A DNA stretch of 64,000 nucleotides, taken from assembly GCA_022495005.1 (NCBI GenBank), contig JAGYXB010000269.1, positions 186,001 to 250,000 of the forward strand. Reading direction: 5' to 3'. The notes beneath the pieces are model-generated. The model had not been told where the DNA came from, made no database searches, and saw nothing but the letters and a program-made list of their open reading frames with translations. The position numbers and the translations under genes are program-made. Shown here in pieces: positions 23,820 to 35,828 of the stretch. This DNA comes from Rhyacophila brunnea (lineage: Eukaryota; Arthropoda; Insecta; Trichoptera; Rhyacophilidae). The first letter of the stretch is position 1. Each line of letters opens with the position of its first letter.

Positions 23820-26160
23820 TACGTAGTTGAATTCGTGTCATTTTTCACGTTCCAACGTCTGAGCAGAGGACAAGCACAAGATCGCGCCGCGTTCCTCTCC
23901 TCTTGACATGACAGCCCCTCCGCCCACTGCATAATTATATCGCTGTTCTGTGACGACAGTATCCGAAATGACTTTTTGTAGCTGCACTTTCATATTATAT
24001 TTAGGCTCTATCTATATATCTATACGTATAGAAAAGGTTGGTCTTGTTTACACATATATTAGTTAATCTCTCCTCCTTCTTCTCGTATGGCGGCGTGGTG
24101 CAAAATACAGTACAACAAAACAGCATATCATAATATAGACACACTATATATTTTGATGAGGTTGTTATTAAATTAATGTTTTCAATTAAAATTTGGTTTC
24201 TATAATGATTTTATGCTATTAACGGTATTAATTGAATATTAAGTGAAAGCCGCATATCAAATCAATTTGACACATCGCCATATTAATGTGATGATGCGTT
24301 CTCGCGTTTACAGTTTCGCTTTTAATGAGTGCCATAAAGTTTAAAATGACGATTTTTTAAAATTAATAACAAAAATTATTGATTAAACTTTTAAATTATG
24401 ACGTATAAACATCTTATATCCATTGTAACATTAAAAATAATTTTATAAGCCAATAAAACAAAATACACAGATTAATTGAAATATTTATTCGTTATAATTT
24501 TCACATCAATGGCGGCAATACATAAAAATATAAATTAATGAAACACGTAGAGTTTGAAACTATACTGCGTACAGTTAGTTATTGTTAACTTTCTAAAATG
24601 AATGTTAGTTATTCTAAATAGAATTGGGTTTAGATTGACGTTCGTTCATTAACTTACTGAGACGAGTTTTATTTCTGAAGTGTAATACATTTTTAGTATT
24701 CACGATCATCAAAATGCTCTTTTTTATTCAAAATACATTATTTATTTACCTGTCACTACTTTCAGTTTTGATAAACCGTTGTCGAATCCCACATACGAGT
24801 AATTGGCCATTGTAGACAAACTTTTGTATATTTTGTTACAAATACGTTGTTGCAAATTAAATGTGAGGATATTATCTTGGAATTTTTTTAAGATACATTT
24901 CACCGTATCACAGTTCACCGTAAGCTGTCGTACCAGAAAGAAATGGCCGTATAGAATTTAGATTTTTTTAAACGCATTGTTCATGGGGAATTGCAAACAG
25001 TAACGTCCCAATTTTATCAGATTCAATAAGAACATTTATTCGGTATGTATTGATTTCCATCAAATATCTGATTTGATAGTTACGACTTGATTCTTACGAG
25101 CACCTACTTGCTAACCTAGTTGGAATCATTCATAATTTTATATAAATATTGTATTGTAAAATGATATGTATTGCAACAGGTGAAAAATGTCATTAGAACA
25201 CTGATCCATTATCCCAGTACTTGGGACTAGTTCTCGAGAAATCAACATTATAAACAAATAACTCTTTCGGCAAAAAAAAAGTTTTTTTCATCAGAATATT
25301 TTAGATATTTCTTTTAGGATCAAAGTCGAAAGCTTTTTTTAGCCAAACAATATCATTCCATTCCGAATCCAGGACTTTTTAAGCTATTCGTGTACCGGCT
25401 TTTTTTTAATCGTCAATTAACAATTTCTCGAATTCGCCATTGCTGATTTCTCAGGAAATGAGAATTTTCGAATAATAATATCTCGAGATTTGAGATTCAC
25501 CTTTTCTGATTAACAGCCTTTACAGTTTACACTAAGATGGCTCACTATATATTTTTTCGATTTAAGTCGCTGATGTATGGGAGGTATGTTGATATAACAA
25601 ACTGTCTTTGAAAGAATGACCAGCTTAGTTAATTTTCAACATAAAAATTTAATTACATTGTGACTGAAAATTATAATGTTGTGTTTGAAATAACTGAATG
25701 TTTGCTGTACTACACTGTAGTTTTAGTGATCTGTTTACAGCTATATTTTTAACCAATTTGGATAATTCAAAGCAGTATTCTACAAGGATTCAATATTATG
25801 TCATGATAGCATCAATTCCTTCGATCTGATAAGCTTAAAATATTATATTATCGTCTGTCCTTTTTGTCATTCATCGCCGTCTAGTATTGCGCACCATGCA
25901 GAGTGAGTCAACGAAAAGAATCGCTACGCGTTCACAAAATCAAAATATGGCTTCCATATTTGGTCGAATTTATCGCATATGTCATATATTATAATTATCA
26001 TCCATACTCAAATATTTTAATGACTCGTCCGTGCCATTCTTCGTCTTTTGGGTACGTTCTTTAGGATAGACTGAATCACGACGAATACTAGTTTTCAAAA
26101 CGAATTCTTCACTCATTAATTTCTCGCTTACGTCGACATCTGTATAATGTTGATTTTGCA
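23820..26160. other. AT-rich noncoding stretch, nothing recognised
   Basis: No exon or bounded element could be supported by eye. TCTCGAGA-type words at 25490-25500 resemble those in the adjacent hAT element but have no termini. Confidence 0.5.
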
Positions 26161-26170
26161 TGATTACGGC

Positions 26171-26796
26171 TAGAGTTGGGTTTCGGGAATTTCCTGACGG
26201 GAATTTTCGAGAATTTTTCGAGATTTTCCATCTCGAATCTCGAGAATTGAAATTTTTAACATTTCGGGAAATCCCGGATCTCGAGAATCTTTCCTCGGGA
26301 TTTGGGATTTCTTCATTATCAAATATTAATTTGAAAAAACGATTTTCTATATGAAAAAAGTGGGCAGAAAACACAAAACGTTCAAAGACTGATCGGGGCA
26401 TTTAACACAATTAAGCCAACGTCGACTCAAAATGAGCGCAATTTTTGCAACATCAGGTAATTTTGTGTCTCAAAAACGAACGCGATTGTCAGACGCAGCG
26501 ATTGACAGTCTGTGTTTTTTGAAATTCTATTTTAATAAGTAATGTTTTGAATTATTTTTGTTTCCTACTTCTATTTTGTTTGTCTTCTCACATAAATAAA
26601 AAAAAATCATATTTTTTTTGGAATTTGTCTGTTTTTACACTGATTTTTACAGGTTTTTTTTTTAAATTTCCTGATATCTCAAGAATTCTCGAGAATCTTT
26701 TTCTGGAAATCCCGAATCTCGAGAATTCAAAATTTCATCATTTCGGGAGATCCCGAATCTCGAGATTGATATTTTCTCGGGAAATACCCAACTCTA
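26171..26796 (+). mobile_element. hAT element (626 bp) with clustered subterminal repeats
   Basis: Exact 8-bp TSD ATTACGGC at 26163-26170 and 26797-26804. The perfect 11-bp TIR is TAGAGTTGGGT. Both flanks are packed with subterminal words: AATCTCGAGA, TTTCGGGA and AAATCCCG occur many times within about 130 bp of each end. Such arrays are known transposase-binding sites in hAT elements. The middle keeps a transposase C-terminus remnant (next entry). Confidence 0.88.
26432..26542 (+). pseudogene. hAT transposase C-terminal remnant
   Basis: This 36-codon frame ends in a stop at 26540-26542. It contains IFATSGNFVSQKRTRLSD followed by I-D-S-L-C-F-L. It corresponds to the last part of hAT transposases: a F-S-x-x-G-x-x...R-x-x-L motif, then the hydrophobic C-terminal helix. 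Everything upstream, including the DDE core, is deleted. This supports the hAT call for the enclosing element. Confidence 0.75.
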
Positions 26797-28023
26797 ATTA
26801 CGGCTGCATGTAATTTGTACAAAAACATGTTTACGAATGCATTATGGCAGAAGAGCATTAAGAACGAATGACATTTTGTACAAATTTTTAAAAAGTTTAC
26901 TTTTTTTAAGATAGATAGGTTTAAATAAAAAATAATTCATAATACATATTTGATAGTAGGTACTTATGGAAGGTACTCACAAATAGGTACATATTTGCCG
27001 AGCTACCATTAAATCATTAAAAATTCTTTCAGTATATTCTTTAAAACAATTTAATAAATAATATACCTATTATGAAATATTTGTTATCAATTAATGTCTA
27101 TTTTTTAAGCTTTGAGGGTTTAAAATGAACTTTGTATCTCAAGTAAATGGCACATCTTTTTTAATACCGCTCGGCGAACTGCTGGTCGATGAAAATTTCA
27201 TTCGTTCACAATACCTACTCTTCAGCCATCTGTCATGTGTACAAATATGTTTTCCGCCATAATATATTCGTACAATTAATTGATCTAATACGGTAGAAAT
27301 GCATAATTATTATAGTGGTATTGTTTGCTAACATACTAGAAAGAGCATTGCAACAAATAATTACAATACACGCGCAAATCGTATACTGATTTACCTATAC
27401 TAGTTATTTTTTATTTTTATATTTTCTGATCTTATCCGATCTATGCTTAGTGTTTCGGTTCATGGTGTAGAATTGAATACTCTTTCCCCCATTCAGTTGT
27501 AGCGCGACAACATGCACAATGTTTATTTTCTATCGATAATGATGATTATTGATTTACATTCATTCCCGCGTGAGCGAACATCTCAGTGATAAATCCTTGC
27601 GTGAATTAATATGTATGTATGATATATTATATCAGAATACATTCCTGCCGTACTGCGCCACATGAGACACTACGAAAAAACGTAGCGGAGTTTCTCTTTA
27701 GGTCCTGCAAGGTTACCTGACAATATCTACGATTAATATGGGCGGTGTATTGTTATTAATAATTTTATGCGAATTTTCATTGTAATTCTGCGCTGCGTAT
27801 CGAATGAGTCAAACATAAGTAATTAATATTTATTGATTGAATCAACACCAACCTACGGTACACGTGCTACAACTTCCATAAAGAAAAAGTATGTATTTAG
27901 AATTAATATATTATGAAGTATGGACACTGATCATGGGCTTTGCGATCAAACATTCATTACTGGTTGATCGCTACGTACAGATTTTTTAAGTCCATATAGC
28001 GACAATTTTCTTTAACGCGGATG

Positions 28024-28262
28024 ACGCAATCGATTCGTCAGAAGAGGCCTCGAAATAGGTCACATCATTCGTAAATTAAATCATACGAAAATATGCATAT
28101 TTATTATAAATTGTTTTCTCTGTTTTCGAGTTACGCAATCGATTCGTCAGAAGATTTAAAAGGGGCCTCGAAACAGTTCACATCGGTCACACAATTAAAT
28201 GATACGAGAATTTAAAAACGATGCATATTTTTTATAAATTGTTTTCTCTGTCTTCAAGTTAC
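28024..28262. repeat. Tandem duplication, two units of about 109-125 bp
   Basis: ACGCAATCGATTCGTCAGAA begins at 28024 and again at 28133. Both units continue through 'ggcctcgaaa', 'cacatc', a 'gatacgaaaat'-like word and 'ataaattgttttctctg'. They differ by substitutions and short insertions. No coding content. Confidence 0.75.
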
Positions 28263-29496
28263 AGTCTATTGATATGTTTACTATGTACGTACGTTGGTAG
28301 TTGGAATTTATAGTGTTTTTTTTATTATTATTAAAATCAGTCAGTGCATAGAACATCCCATGTCCCTAAACAAGCCACTGAGTCCATATCCGTGACAGAT
28401 TATGTACGTATTCCACTATCACTATCAATCCACATAAAAACAAAAATAAATAAATACACAATTTTGTGATTTTTTTTTTATTTAATACTTAGTTTATATG
28501 TACATATAATTATTACAATGTCTTTCCACCACTAATTAACAGATAATTCCATTAAACCAATTTTAATGATCTCAACACAAAACCACATAAACTAAAGGCT
28601 TGTTTACACTGGCTTAGTGCCAATCATTAGTATCTACTCGCTACTCGCAATAATTTAAAAAAATATTTACAAATAATAATTGATACCTGATAGTATCAGT
28701 CTCTTTATATTCTTTATCTCGCACATTGTTTAAGGGTTTTATTTTGTACTATTTTGTCAATTATGTCTAGACATATACTGAACATTGATAATATTATTAT
28801 ATTTTTCAAAATATGGACTTAACTTGTTTTGACCACATGTTCGCACCATATTAATTGTATTATGTATGATGCGTGACCTTAACAGTACAAGTAAATTTTA
28901 GATGAAAACAAGGTAAGAACTTACCTATAAATAAAGTATTAAGTATCAGAATATTTTTTCTATTTTTTAGTATACAATATTATTATTAACAATGTATTAA
29001 TATGAGTATCCTAGAATCAAAACTCATCTTCTCCAAAACCCGAGTTTAAAGAAAATCGAAAAAAACCAGTAGCCCAATATTTTTCATACTGTCATGGATA
29101 TCAATGAGTGAGATCCTCGATTTATATTATTTTAAAAATATATGTCTACTTCTTGAGATGCGAAATCCACCAAGACAGTATAAGAAATACTGATCCCTGA
29201 TTGTTTAGAAAGGCCTCGGTGCCAGAACCGAATTCACCAGTGATATTTGAATCATTTTGCAAATTGCAAAATGTGACTTTAAAAGTTTAGATCAATTTCT
29301 TTTTGTGTCCTAATTTTTTTCCTTCATATCCTCTAAAATAAAATTCTGTAAGAGTTTTTTCTTCATATACAACAATTCTTCACTCACTTACAAAAATAGC
29401 ATTGCTCTTGTTCATTTTTTGGTGAATATTAGTGAATGTTATAATCAGAATGCAAGGAATTTTCAGAAAACGGTTGTCATATTAGGTATAAATATA

Positions 29497-30682
29497 CGAG
29501 GGTGGGTCAATAAGTCCTTAGAAAAGCTGACAGGTGGCGCGACTAGTACTGTAAGCGGCTTGTTTTCATGCAGCGGCACTACCGATTCAGTATGCTGCGA
29601 AGTTTCAATCAGATTAGTCGGGTTGTTGTGTGTTTCTCGTACATTTAAAAAAAAAATTTGCTTGTGGAAAATGGAAAAATGGAAAATGGAGAAAATTGAG
29701 TTTAGAGCTGTTATATATATATGGTCGTACATCAACAAAGGATGAACCACGCTCAGGACGTCCTGTAGAGGTGACTACACCAGAAATGATCAATAAAATC
29801 CACGATATGGTGTTAAGTGACCGAAGATTAAAGTTGAGTGAGATAATTGAGGTTACAGGGATCTCAAAGGTAGCGTCATTTCTATTTTACATGACAAATT
29901 GGGCATGAAAAATATTTCTGCAAGATGGGTGCCGCGTTTGCTCACAGTCGACAATAAACGCAATGGGTGGTGGCCTCTAAAGCCCTGTTGTCGCTCATGC
30001 AACGCAATCCGGATGAATTTTTTCGTCGCTTTGTGACTGTAGATGAAACATGGATACACCACTATACTCCCGAGACGAAAGAACAGTCAAAGCGGTGGAT
30101 TGCGAAGGCAAACCATGTCCAAAGAAGGCGAAAACCGTAAAATCAGCTGGTAAAGGTTATGGCTACTGTATTTTGGGATGCACGTAAAATTATTTTCGTT
30201 GACTATTTGGAAAAAGGAAAAACAATAACAGGGGATTATTATGCATCTTTATTGGACCAGCTAAAAAACGAAATTGAAGAAAAACGGCCTCATTTAAACA
30301 GGAAAAAATCCTCTTTCATCAGGACAATGCCCGTGTTCACACATGTTTACGATCAATGGCTAAAATTGAAGAATTGAAGTTCGAATTGGTCGACCACCCA
30401 CCGTATTCGCCAGATTTAGCCCCAGTGACTTTTTCCTTTTCCCAAACTTAAAAAAATGGCTAAGTGGACAACGTTTTTTTTCAAATGAAGAAGTCATCGA
30501 TCGGACAAATGCTTATTTTGAGACCTTCCGAAAACTTATTTTTCTGACGGTTTAAAAAAAATTGAGAAACGTCTAACCAAGTGTATTGAGCTCAAAGGAG
30601 ATTATGTTGAGAAATAAAAAAAAAATACAAAAATAAAAACTGTTTTAATGCTTTTTTCTAAGGAATTATTGACCCACCCTCG
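29497..30682 (+). mobile_element. mariner element, copy 1 (1186 bp), internally rearranged
   Basis: TIR CGAGGGTGGGTCAATAAG on the left, and its near-perfect inverse ending at 30682; TA TSD at 29495-29496 and 30683-30684. The length is close to a full mariner (about 1.3 kb). The coding region is broken (next entry). The first roughly 230 bp are nearly identical to the copy starting at 63736. Confidence 0.92.
29670..30600 (+). pseudogene. mariner transposase pseudogene
   Basis: Recognisable mariner transposase pieces appear in order on the + strand: the N-terminal start near 29670; an S-G-R-P segment followed by helix-turn-helix-like sequence (29742-29870); VDETWIHHYTPETKEQS near 30039-30090, with the first catalytic Asp; a D-N-A-R-V-H segment near 30325 with the second; and a Y-S-P-D-L-A-P segment near 30405, just before the third. 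Frames change repeatedly. The DNA-binding N-terminal region present in the 63.7-kb copy is deleted here after about 15 codons. The region around the third catalytic Asp is shifted. It cannot encode an active enzyme. Confidence 0.88.
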
Positions 30683-31018
30683 TACATAAATAATTATAAT
30701 CGGCGACGATTGGTAAAATATTGTTCACACTTGACAGATTTTTGCAATAATCAGCAGCAATAATAAATTGGTGCCAGGGCTATTTTTTCGCCAATTAATT
30801 AATTACCTACCTAATTAATAAAATCATGCTGCATTTTTATGCATATAATGTACACTATCTTGATATTACTGCAGTAGGTACCTACCTGCCTATCTATTTG
30901 TAATAAAATTGTTAACTCTCATTGTAGGTACTATGTATGCCTAAAAAATATATATCAAAATAATGTACTATTATATTATTAGTATGTATCTATTTTATAT
31001 ATTTAAATTGACACCTAT

Positions 31019-31240
31019 CAGTGGCGAAGGATGGAAGTAGACTGTTAAGATCTGATATAAATAATGCACACTAACCTTTGTCAGTCAAACGTATTTGTTT
31101 TCATTGAAGTAAGACTACAATCTGTAGATAGTGTTTGTTAATTTTTAAAAATCAATTGAATCCTGCCTAATCCGAACCATATTAAATAATAGTCAAAAAT
31201 TATTTGTTAGTCTATAAAATATCTAATATTATGCCATTAA
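31019..31240. mobile_element. Fragment of the GTGGCGAAGG hAT MITE family
   Basis: Starts with CAGTGGCGAAGGATGG and continues through 'ctgttaagatc', 'aatgcacac' and 'ttttcattgaa' words shared with the copies at 13.7 and 49.3 kb. The right end is missing, and no TSD is visible. Confidence 0.65.
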
Positions 31241-32454
31241 ACCATACATTATTTCAGATATTGCAAACATTTTGACATTAGCTTGCAAACAAACTAATAT
31301 ATCAGTGAGAATGCATCATTAGAGAGCTTATTTATTTAGATTTTTTTAAATGATTAATTACGAGTTTATTTCAAGATTATCAGGTACTTATTTTAACCAC
31401 CCGAAAGAATCTTGGATAAAATCAATTTTATAAAATAAATATACAATTTTCACTAGAGAATATTGGCTATTCTTCATCACACTTGCAATATTACACTTAA
31501 GTCGGCCGGACGATCGTCGTTGTAATACTATAAACAAGCATTTGGTTTAAATGGTTTGTCACCAGTAAATGTTTTTAGGTGGTGATCTAATTGTAAATGC
31601 ATGACTGTCGCATTTAAATAGATTTTCATGTTAAATTTCTAATAAAACAAATATCTGATGTAAATCGCTTGTCATTAGTTTCCTCACCAGCATGGTATTT
31701 TTGGGTGCTTATACCTTCTACTTGTAAATTCAAAAATATCGTATTTGTTGCGGTGTTTCCTCGGTTTTTCTAAGGAATATGTGTGTTAAACAGGTCAAAT
31801 CTTCTGCTTGTATAAGAACAAACATCACATTTAATAGAGGTTTCACCAATATGTGTCATATTGTTGCATGATAACAAATATTGCATTTTAAATTGTTTTT
31901 TATCTCTATGCTGAAAAAATATATATTTTCATAAATTTCATCAATTATATCAATTATATCATCAATTATATATCAATTTCATCAATTATACTACTAATAG
32001 TCACACAATGTGGTTCCTAATTTATAATTTACCCCCAGTAGCCATTACGCCACTCATTATTATGAATATTTTGGCATGTAAGCATAAAAAGGTTTGCTAT
32101 CGCAGATCTAGCATATACCTTTCATCGATAAAAATGTCATAATATTCATAAAACTACTATTTTTACAGTTAGATACTAACTGTTATTTTCTATTATGAAT
32201 TGTTTACCTACATACTATTATAGTCATCACAACTGACATAAGTATTTATAAGATTTGTGAAAAAAATGACAAATACTAATTGAATTCATAAAAATTGTTC
32301 AAGTAATTAACATCGACCATTTTTCTGGCTAACCCTGAATTTGATAATAATTTGAATTCCGTACCATGGTGACCAAATCCTGCATCTGCGAGAATTGTGA
32401 AGAGAATAAAACCAATTTCGTTAGATAAATTATAATTTATTTATTTTGTTGCAG
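31241..32454. other. Intronic or upstream AT-rich DNA before the PH-domain exon
   Basis: Nothing coding was recognised. A short ATCAATTATAT repeat occurs at about 31935-31990. The last 30 bases form a T-rich tract ending in TTGTTGCAG at 32446-32454, a good 3' splice site. So this is the intron upstream of the first visible RhoGAP-gene exon. Confidence 0.7.
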
Positions 32455-32637
32455 AGCCCCACCGCTGGCGGGTCCAGTGAGTCCCTTAACCTGCGGTTCT
32501 CAATGGCTGATGTAGCCGGTGACTACACCAAGAGAAAGCACGTGGTGAGGGTCACCTCTATCGCCGGGACGGAACTTCTCCTTCAGGCTGGCGGAGCGGC
32601 TGAAGCGGCCAAGTGGCTCCATGCTCTCAGGGCACAG
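32455..32637 (+). CDS. ARHGAP21/23-type RhoGAP, exon 1 of those visible (end of PH domain)
   Basis: The exon encodes 61 codons in phase 0, between TTGTTGCAG and a GTATAC donor. The peptide has the end of a pleckstrin-homology domain: a K-R-K-H-V-V-R-V-T strand, an L-L-L-Q-A strand, and the C-terminal helix with its invariant Trp (A-A-K-W-L-H-A-L-R). In ARHGAP21/23 (Drosophila RhoGAP19D) such a PH domain directly precedes the RhoGAP domain and binds phosphoinositides or ARF GTPases. The first part of the PH domain and the N-terminal PDZ domain, expected in the family, must be encoded further upstream. I found no exon for them in the preceding 32 kb, so the upstream intron is very long or the exons escaped me. 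High confidence in the family from combined exons. Confidence 0.9.
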
Positions 32638-32764
32638 GTATACTTACAAATTTTACTATTTCACTTCATCTCATCTTCGTTGTGACCTCATGCATGAGGA
32701 TTATGACCCAGATGATTTTGGCCATCTGACAGCCTTCTTTACGGCTTGGCTCCACCTCTATTGC

Positions 32765-33313
32765 CACTTAGGCTTCGGCCACATCGGCAGGTGCTTCGCT
32801 AGTCCTGAGCTAGGTGCTATGCTTGTCTACTAAAAATACTACTGCCACATTGCAGGCTATGTGCTTAGTTACAAATTCATTTGACATTTGGGAGCGCTCA
32901 AGTCAACAACGATATTATGTCACTCTCAAAACTAACCAGAAAGCTACTTCTCACAGAAAATTTAAGTTTAAAATTTCGAAAGTCGCAAATTCTAGCTTGT
33001 TGAGTGCATAATGTCAATTCAATCATGTGTCATTATTCATAACCTCGAAATATACAGTGTTTGACGTTTGTCATACTGAAGAAACATCCGCCATCTTGCA
33101 AAATCCATAGACAATGGCAAAATCACTAGGTGACACAGTAAAAATAACCAACACTTTTGTTCGTCGGGAGACTCACTAGGTGACTCATAATCACGTAGCG
33201 AAGCGTGCAGTGTGGCCATTGCGATAGAATAGTGTGCGTTCGTTCACTAGGATATATCACCTAGCACGTAGCCACCAAGCAAGGAACCTGCCTATGTAGC
33301 CGAAGCCTTAGTG
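32765..33313. mobile_element. Inverted-repeat element (about 549 bp) in the RhoGAP-gene intron
   Basis: The left arm beginning CACTTAGGCTTCGGCCACAT matches the reverse complement of the right arm, CACTAAGGCTTCGGCTACAT, and symmetry continues through CGGCAGGT/AGGCAGGT and a GAGCTAGGTG/TACGTGCTAGGTG word. CACTAGGTGA-type words repeat at 33125-33265. No TSD was found, so the boundaries are approximate and the class is unknown. The region is noncoding and GC-richer than the intron around it. Confidence 0.6.
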
Positions 33314-33596
33314 ACATGTGTGGCCATTTGTTAGTATGAAACCTGTGGAATTTACCTGTGGAAAAATAAATATTGACTTGCTGTCGATAGTGTCCATGAT
33401 CTATAAATTTTTTTAACATGGCATGATTTATTTATGCAAGTGCTTGAAAAATTAAATAAGAATAATCTTACCATAAAGTAAATTTATACCATAGACTGAA
33501 GGTGCTTGATGGAAATTGAATTTAAATTCTAAATGGTGTGATTTTTGTACACATGTATAATACAATATTATTATAATTTTTTAATTTTGTTTTCAG

Positions 33597-33717
33597 ACAC
33601 CCGGTGGACAAGTTGCGGAGCCTCAACAGGCATCGGACAGTCCTGCCGAAGCCTGCGAAGTTTCCCCCCCTCCCCGCACCAAGAAACCTGCAAATATTCG
33701 CACCATGTCTCCCACCG
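33597..33717 (+). CDS. ARHGAP21/23-type RhoGAP, exon 2 (PH-RhoGAP linker)
   Basis: 121 nt, phase 0 in and phase 1 out, between TTTTCAG and GTATGT. It encodes about 40 residues rich in Pro, Ala and Glu (a TPGGQVAEPQQAS start and a S-P-P-P-R-T-K-K-P run). This is the low-complexity linker between the PH and RhoGAP domains. It has no domain of its own. It is accepted as an exon because the phase fits both neighbours and the GC content is well above the intron. Confidence 0.85.
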
Positions 33718-34202
33718 GTATGTTAATTGTGCATTTTCGTATCGTTTTCTTTAACGATTTTGAATCAAAAGTATGTTATTAAATATCATGAATCAATTCA
33801 TCAACTGTCAATTGTTGGTAGATAGACATTGAATTAATTAAAATAAAACCCAATATCGTCACTGTTTTGGCAGAAGACACTAATTCGAAAAAATGACATA
33901 TTGAGTTAGTACCAAAATGTTCCTTATTTCAAACGTTACCGTCTGGAAACCTTCTTAATAAATAAACAGTCTTTATTTTAAAGTCATCCTTTTTACGATT
34001 ACTTAATAAACTCACATGATTGACCATTATTTCAAACTTTTTAACAACTTCAAAGTCAAACCACTCAAAACTAGTATTCTCCAGTTAGTGTGTTCTGCCA
34101 GAACAGAGACGATATATAGTATGTGTTCCAAATAATTTAATAATGACCAGTTTCATCCACTATGAAATATGAATGTTTTTTTAATTAGATAATAAATATT
34201 AA

Positions 34203-34685
34203 GACAGTACTTCAGTGAAATGGCAAATAATTTTCAACTATAGGTGCGATGAAATTTCTGACTGACTGGCAATCGCAGAGCGAAAGTCGAGCTGTGAACA
34301 CGTCAATTTGTTTTGTGATGGCGACGGGGGATTTAACTCTTAAATCGTGTAAAGATGACTAAAAAACGTTACCCATTTACTTGAAAAAGAAAACATGTCA
34401 ATGAATATATTATAATTATTAAGCCTCAATTACATTGAGCGAATTTACAATCTGCCTGTAAAGTCGCCCAGTGTAATCATCGAACAAGCTAATAAGCAGG
34501 TTGTAAACACTCTACCGAGAAAAGTTGAAAGCCGGTCAACTTAACACGCTACACGCCGGCGTGTGGGCCTACTGCGTCTGCGCAGTAGAGCGCAGTACCA
34601 ACCTCCCGGTAAAAAAACGAATGCACAATCTTCGCGTTGCGTAGTCCCGATCGTTTTAGACCGTGCCCCAGCTGAAGTATAGCCT
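34203..34685. mobile_element. PIF/Harbinger-like MITE, copy B (483 bp)
   Basis: TAA lies outside each end (34200-34202 and 34686-34688). The ends are GACAGTACTTCAG and, reverse-complemented, AGGCTATACTTCAG. It is related to copy A at 23446-23811, but its middle (34420-34600) carries GC-richer unrelated sequence, including GCGTCTGCGCAGTAGAGCGC. The right edge abuts the hAT element beginning at 34692, whose TSD (CTTAATGA) overlaps this element's last bases. Confidence 0.65.
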
Positions 34686-34691
34686 TAATGA

Positions 34692-35828
34692 TAGTGGCGA
34701 AGGCTCCATACTAAGCGATTATTTAAAGCTTACCTTCTATTTTCAAGTATTTAATTTAAATAAATAAATATCTATATTGTAGGTTATAATAAAAATATTG
34801 ATTGTCATCTATCGTCGGTATTTATAAGTAGAGCGTTTAATTTAGTCAAGTTTCGAATCAAAAATAAATGACGGAACGTCACAACGTGAGTGCTATTTTT
34901 AAAATTATTTCAACGATAATCCAAGCCGAATTTTCTACCGCAATTCAGTTGCCAACTTCATGCATGTCTGCGTTTTTGTTCCCGACTCGGAAGCGTAAAC
35001 AGGACAAGCTTATGCGCTATGTTGATTTGTTTATTGTCTATGCTTATCTTTAAAAGCAAATAATAAATAATAAGGTGATTAAAAAAAATAATAACTATTG
35101 TGTTTGATCACATATAATTTATAAATTGTTATTAAAAATAAATATTGTATTAATTCGCGATTATTATTTAGGTTACTTCAGTCATAGACAAACATAACAT
35201 GCTATTCACAGTTCATGTCATTTTGACATTTCAAAGCGGTGATAAAGGTTTATTTTATAATACAAAATTCAGTGTGTTACTGTGTTTTGAATGTGGATAA
35301 ATTATCTCATATTGTACCGAAATCATTCGCCAGTGCTTTAAATATATAAGTATTTATTAAATTGTATAGTGTCCAGATAGAAAATGTGTGATGCATTTAA
35401 AAAAAATCATTCCCAAGATTGACGTTTCTTCAAAAATTAAAAATTATCAAAGCTTGACCTTCCAAGGGTTCATTTAGATTTGAATACAGCAAAAAAACTT
35501 ATATTAGACATTTTCACAACAATTTATATGATAAATATTTGTTTTTAACTGGCAGTTATACATTAAACAAACTTTTTTGTTGGCAATGCGTAATGTTTGG
35601 TAAAGAAAAGTATGCGTGGAATTCTACTGCCATAAGTGATTTAAATAATTTGACAAATTCAGCGGTGAAACCTATGACCAGTGTGTCGTTGTCATTAGTG
35701 TGCACCTATTCATCAGTAGTAATATCGTAAGTATTATCTTCTTATTTCCCGTAAGTTACCTGACAAGTGTGCTCTTTTTCTCTGATCTCCACAGCTTACC
35801 TCTTTCCAAAAGTCACCCTTCGCCACTG
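34692..35828 (+). mobile_element. hAT element (1137 bp), larger member of the GTGGCGAAGG family
   Basis: Exact 8-bp TSD CTTAATGA at 34684-34691 and 35829-35836. The ends are TAGTGGCGAAGG and, reverse-complemented, CAGTGGCGAAGG. It contains a recognisable N-terminal transposase zinc finger (next entry), so it is a deleted derivative of an autonomous element. It probably represents the source family of the short copies at 13.7, 31.0, 39.0 and 49.3 kb, which share its termini. It lies in the RhoGAP-gene intron before the RhoGAP-domain exon. Confidence 0.82.
35470..35690 (+). pseudogene. hAT transposase N-terminal zinc-finger remnant
   Basis: The + frame covering 35524-35690 contains LNKLFCWQCVMFGKEKYAWN and then an I-S-D-L-N-N-L-T piece. 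The L-F-C-W-x-C-x-x-F pattern followed by D-L-x-N-L is the hallmark of the TTF/BED-like zinc finger at the N-terminus of a large hAT group (ZMYM/KIAA-like). About 60 residues remain. The catalytic domain is absent. The sense strand is the same as the host gene. Confidence 0.72.

Noticed and set aside
26547..26813. 88-codon frame at the right end of the hAT element
   Set aside because: It reads through the TCTCGAGA subterminal repeats (E-I-P-N-L-E-N-type repeats), which are DNA repeats, not protein repeats.
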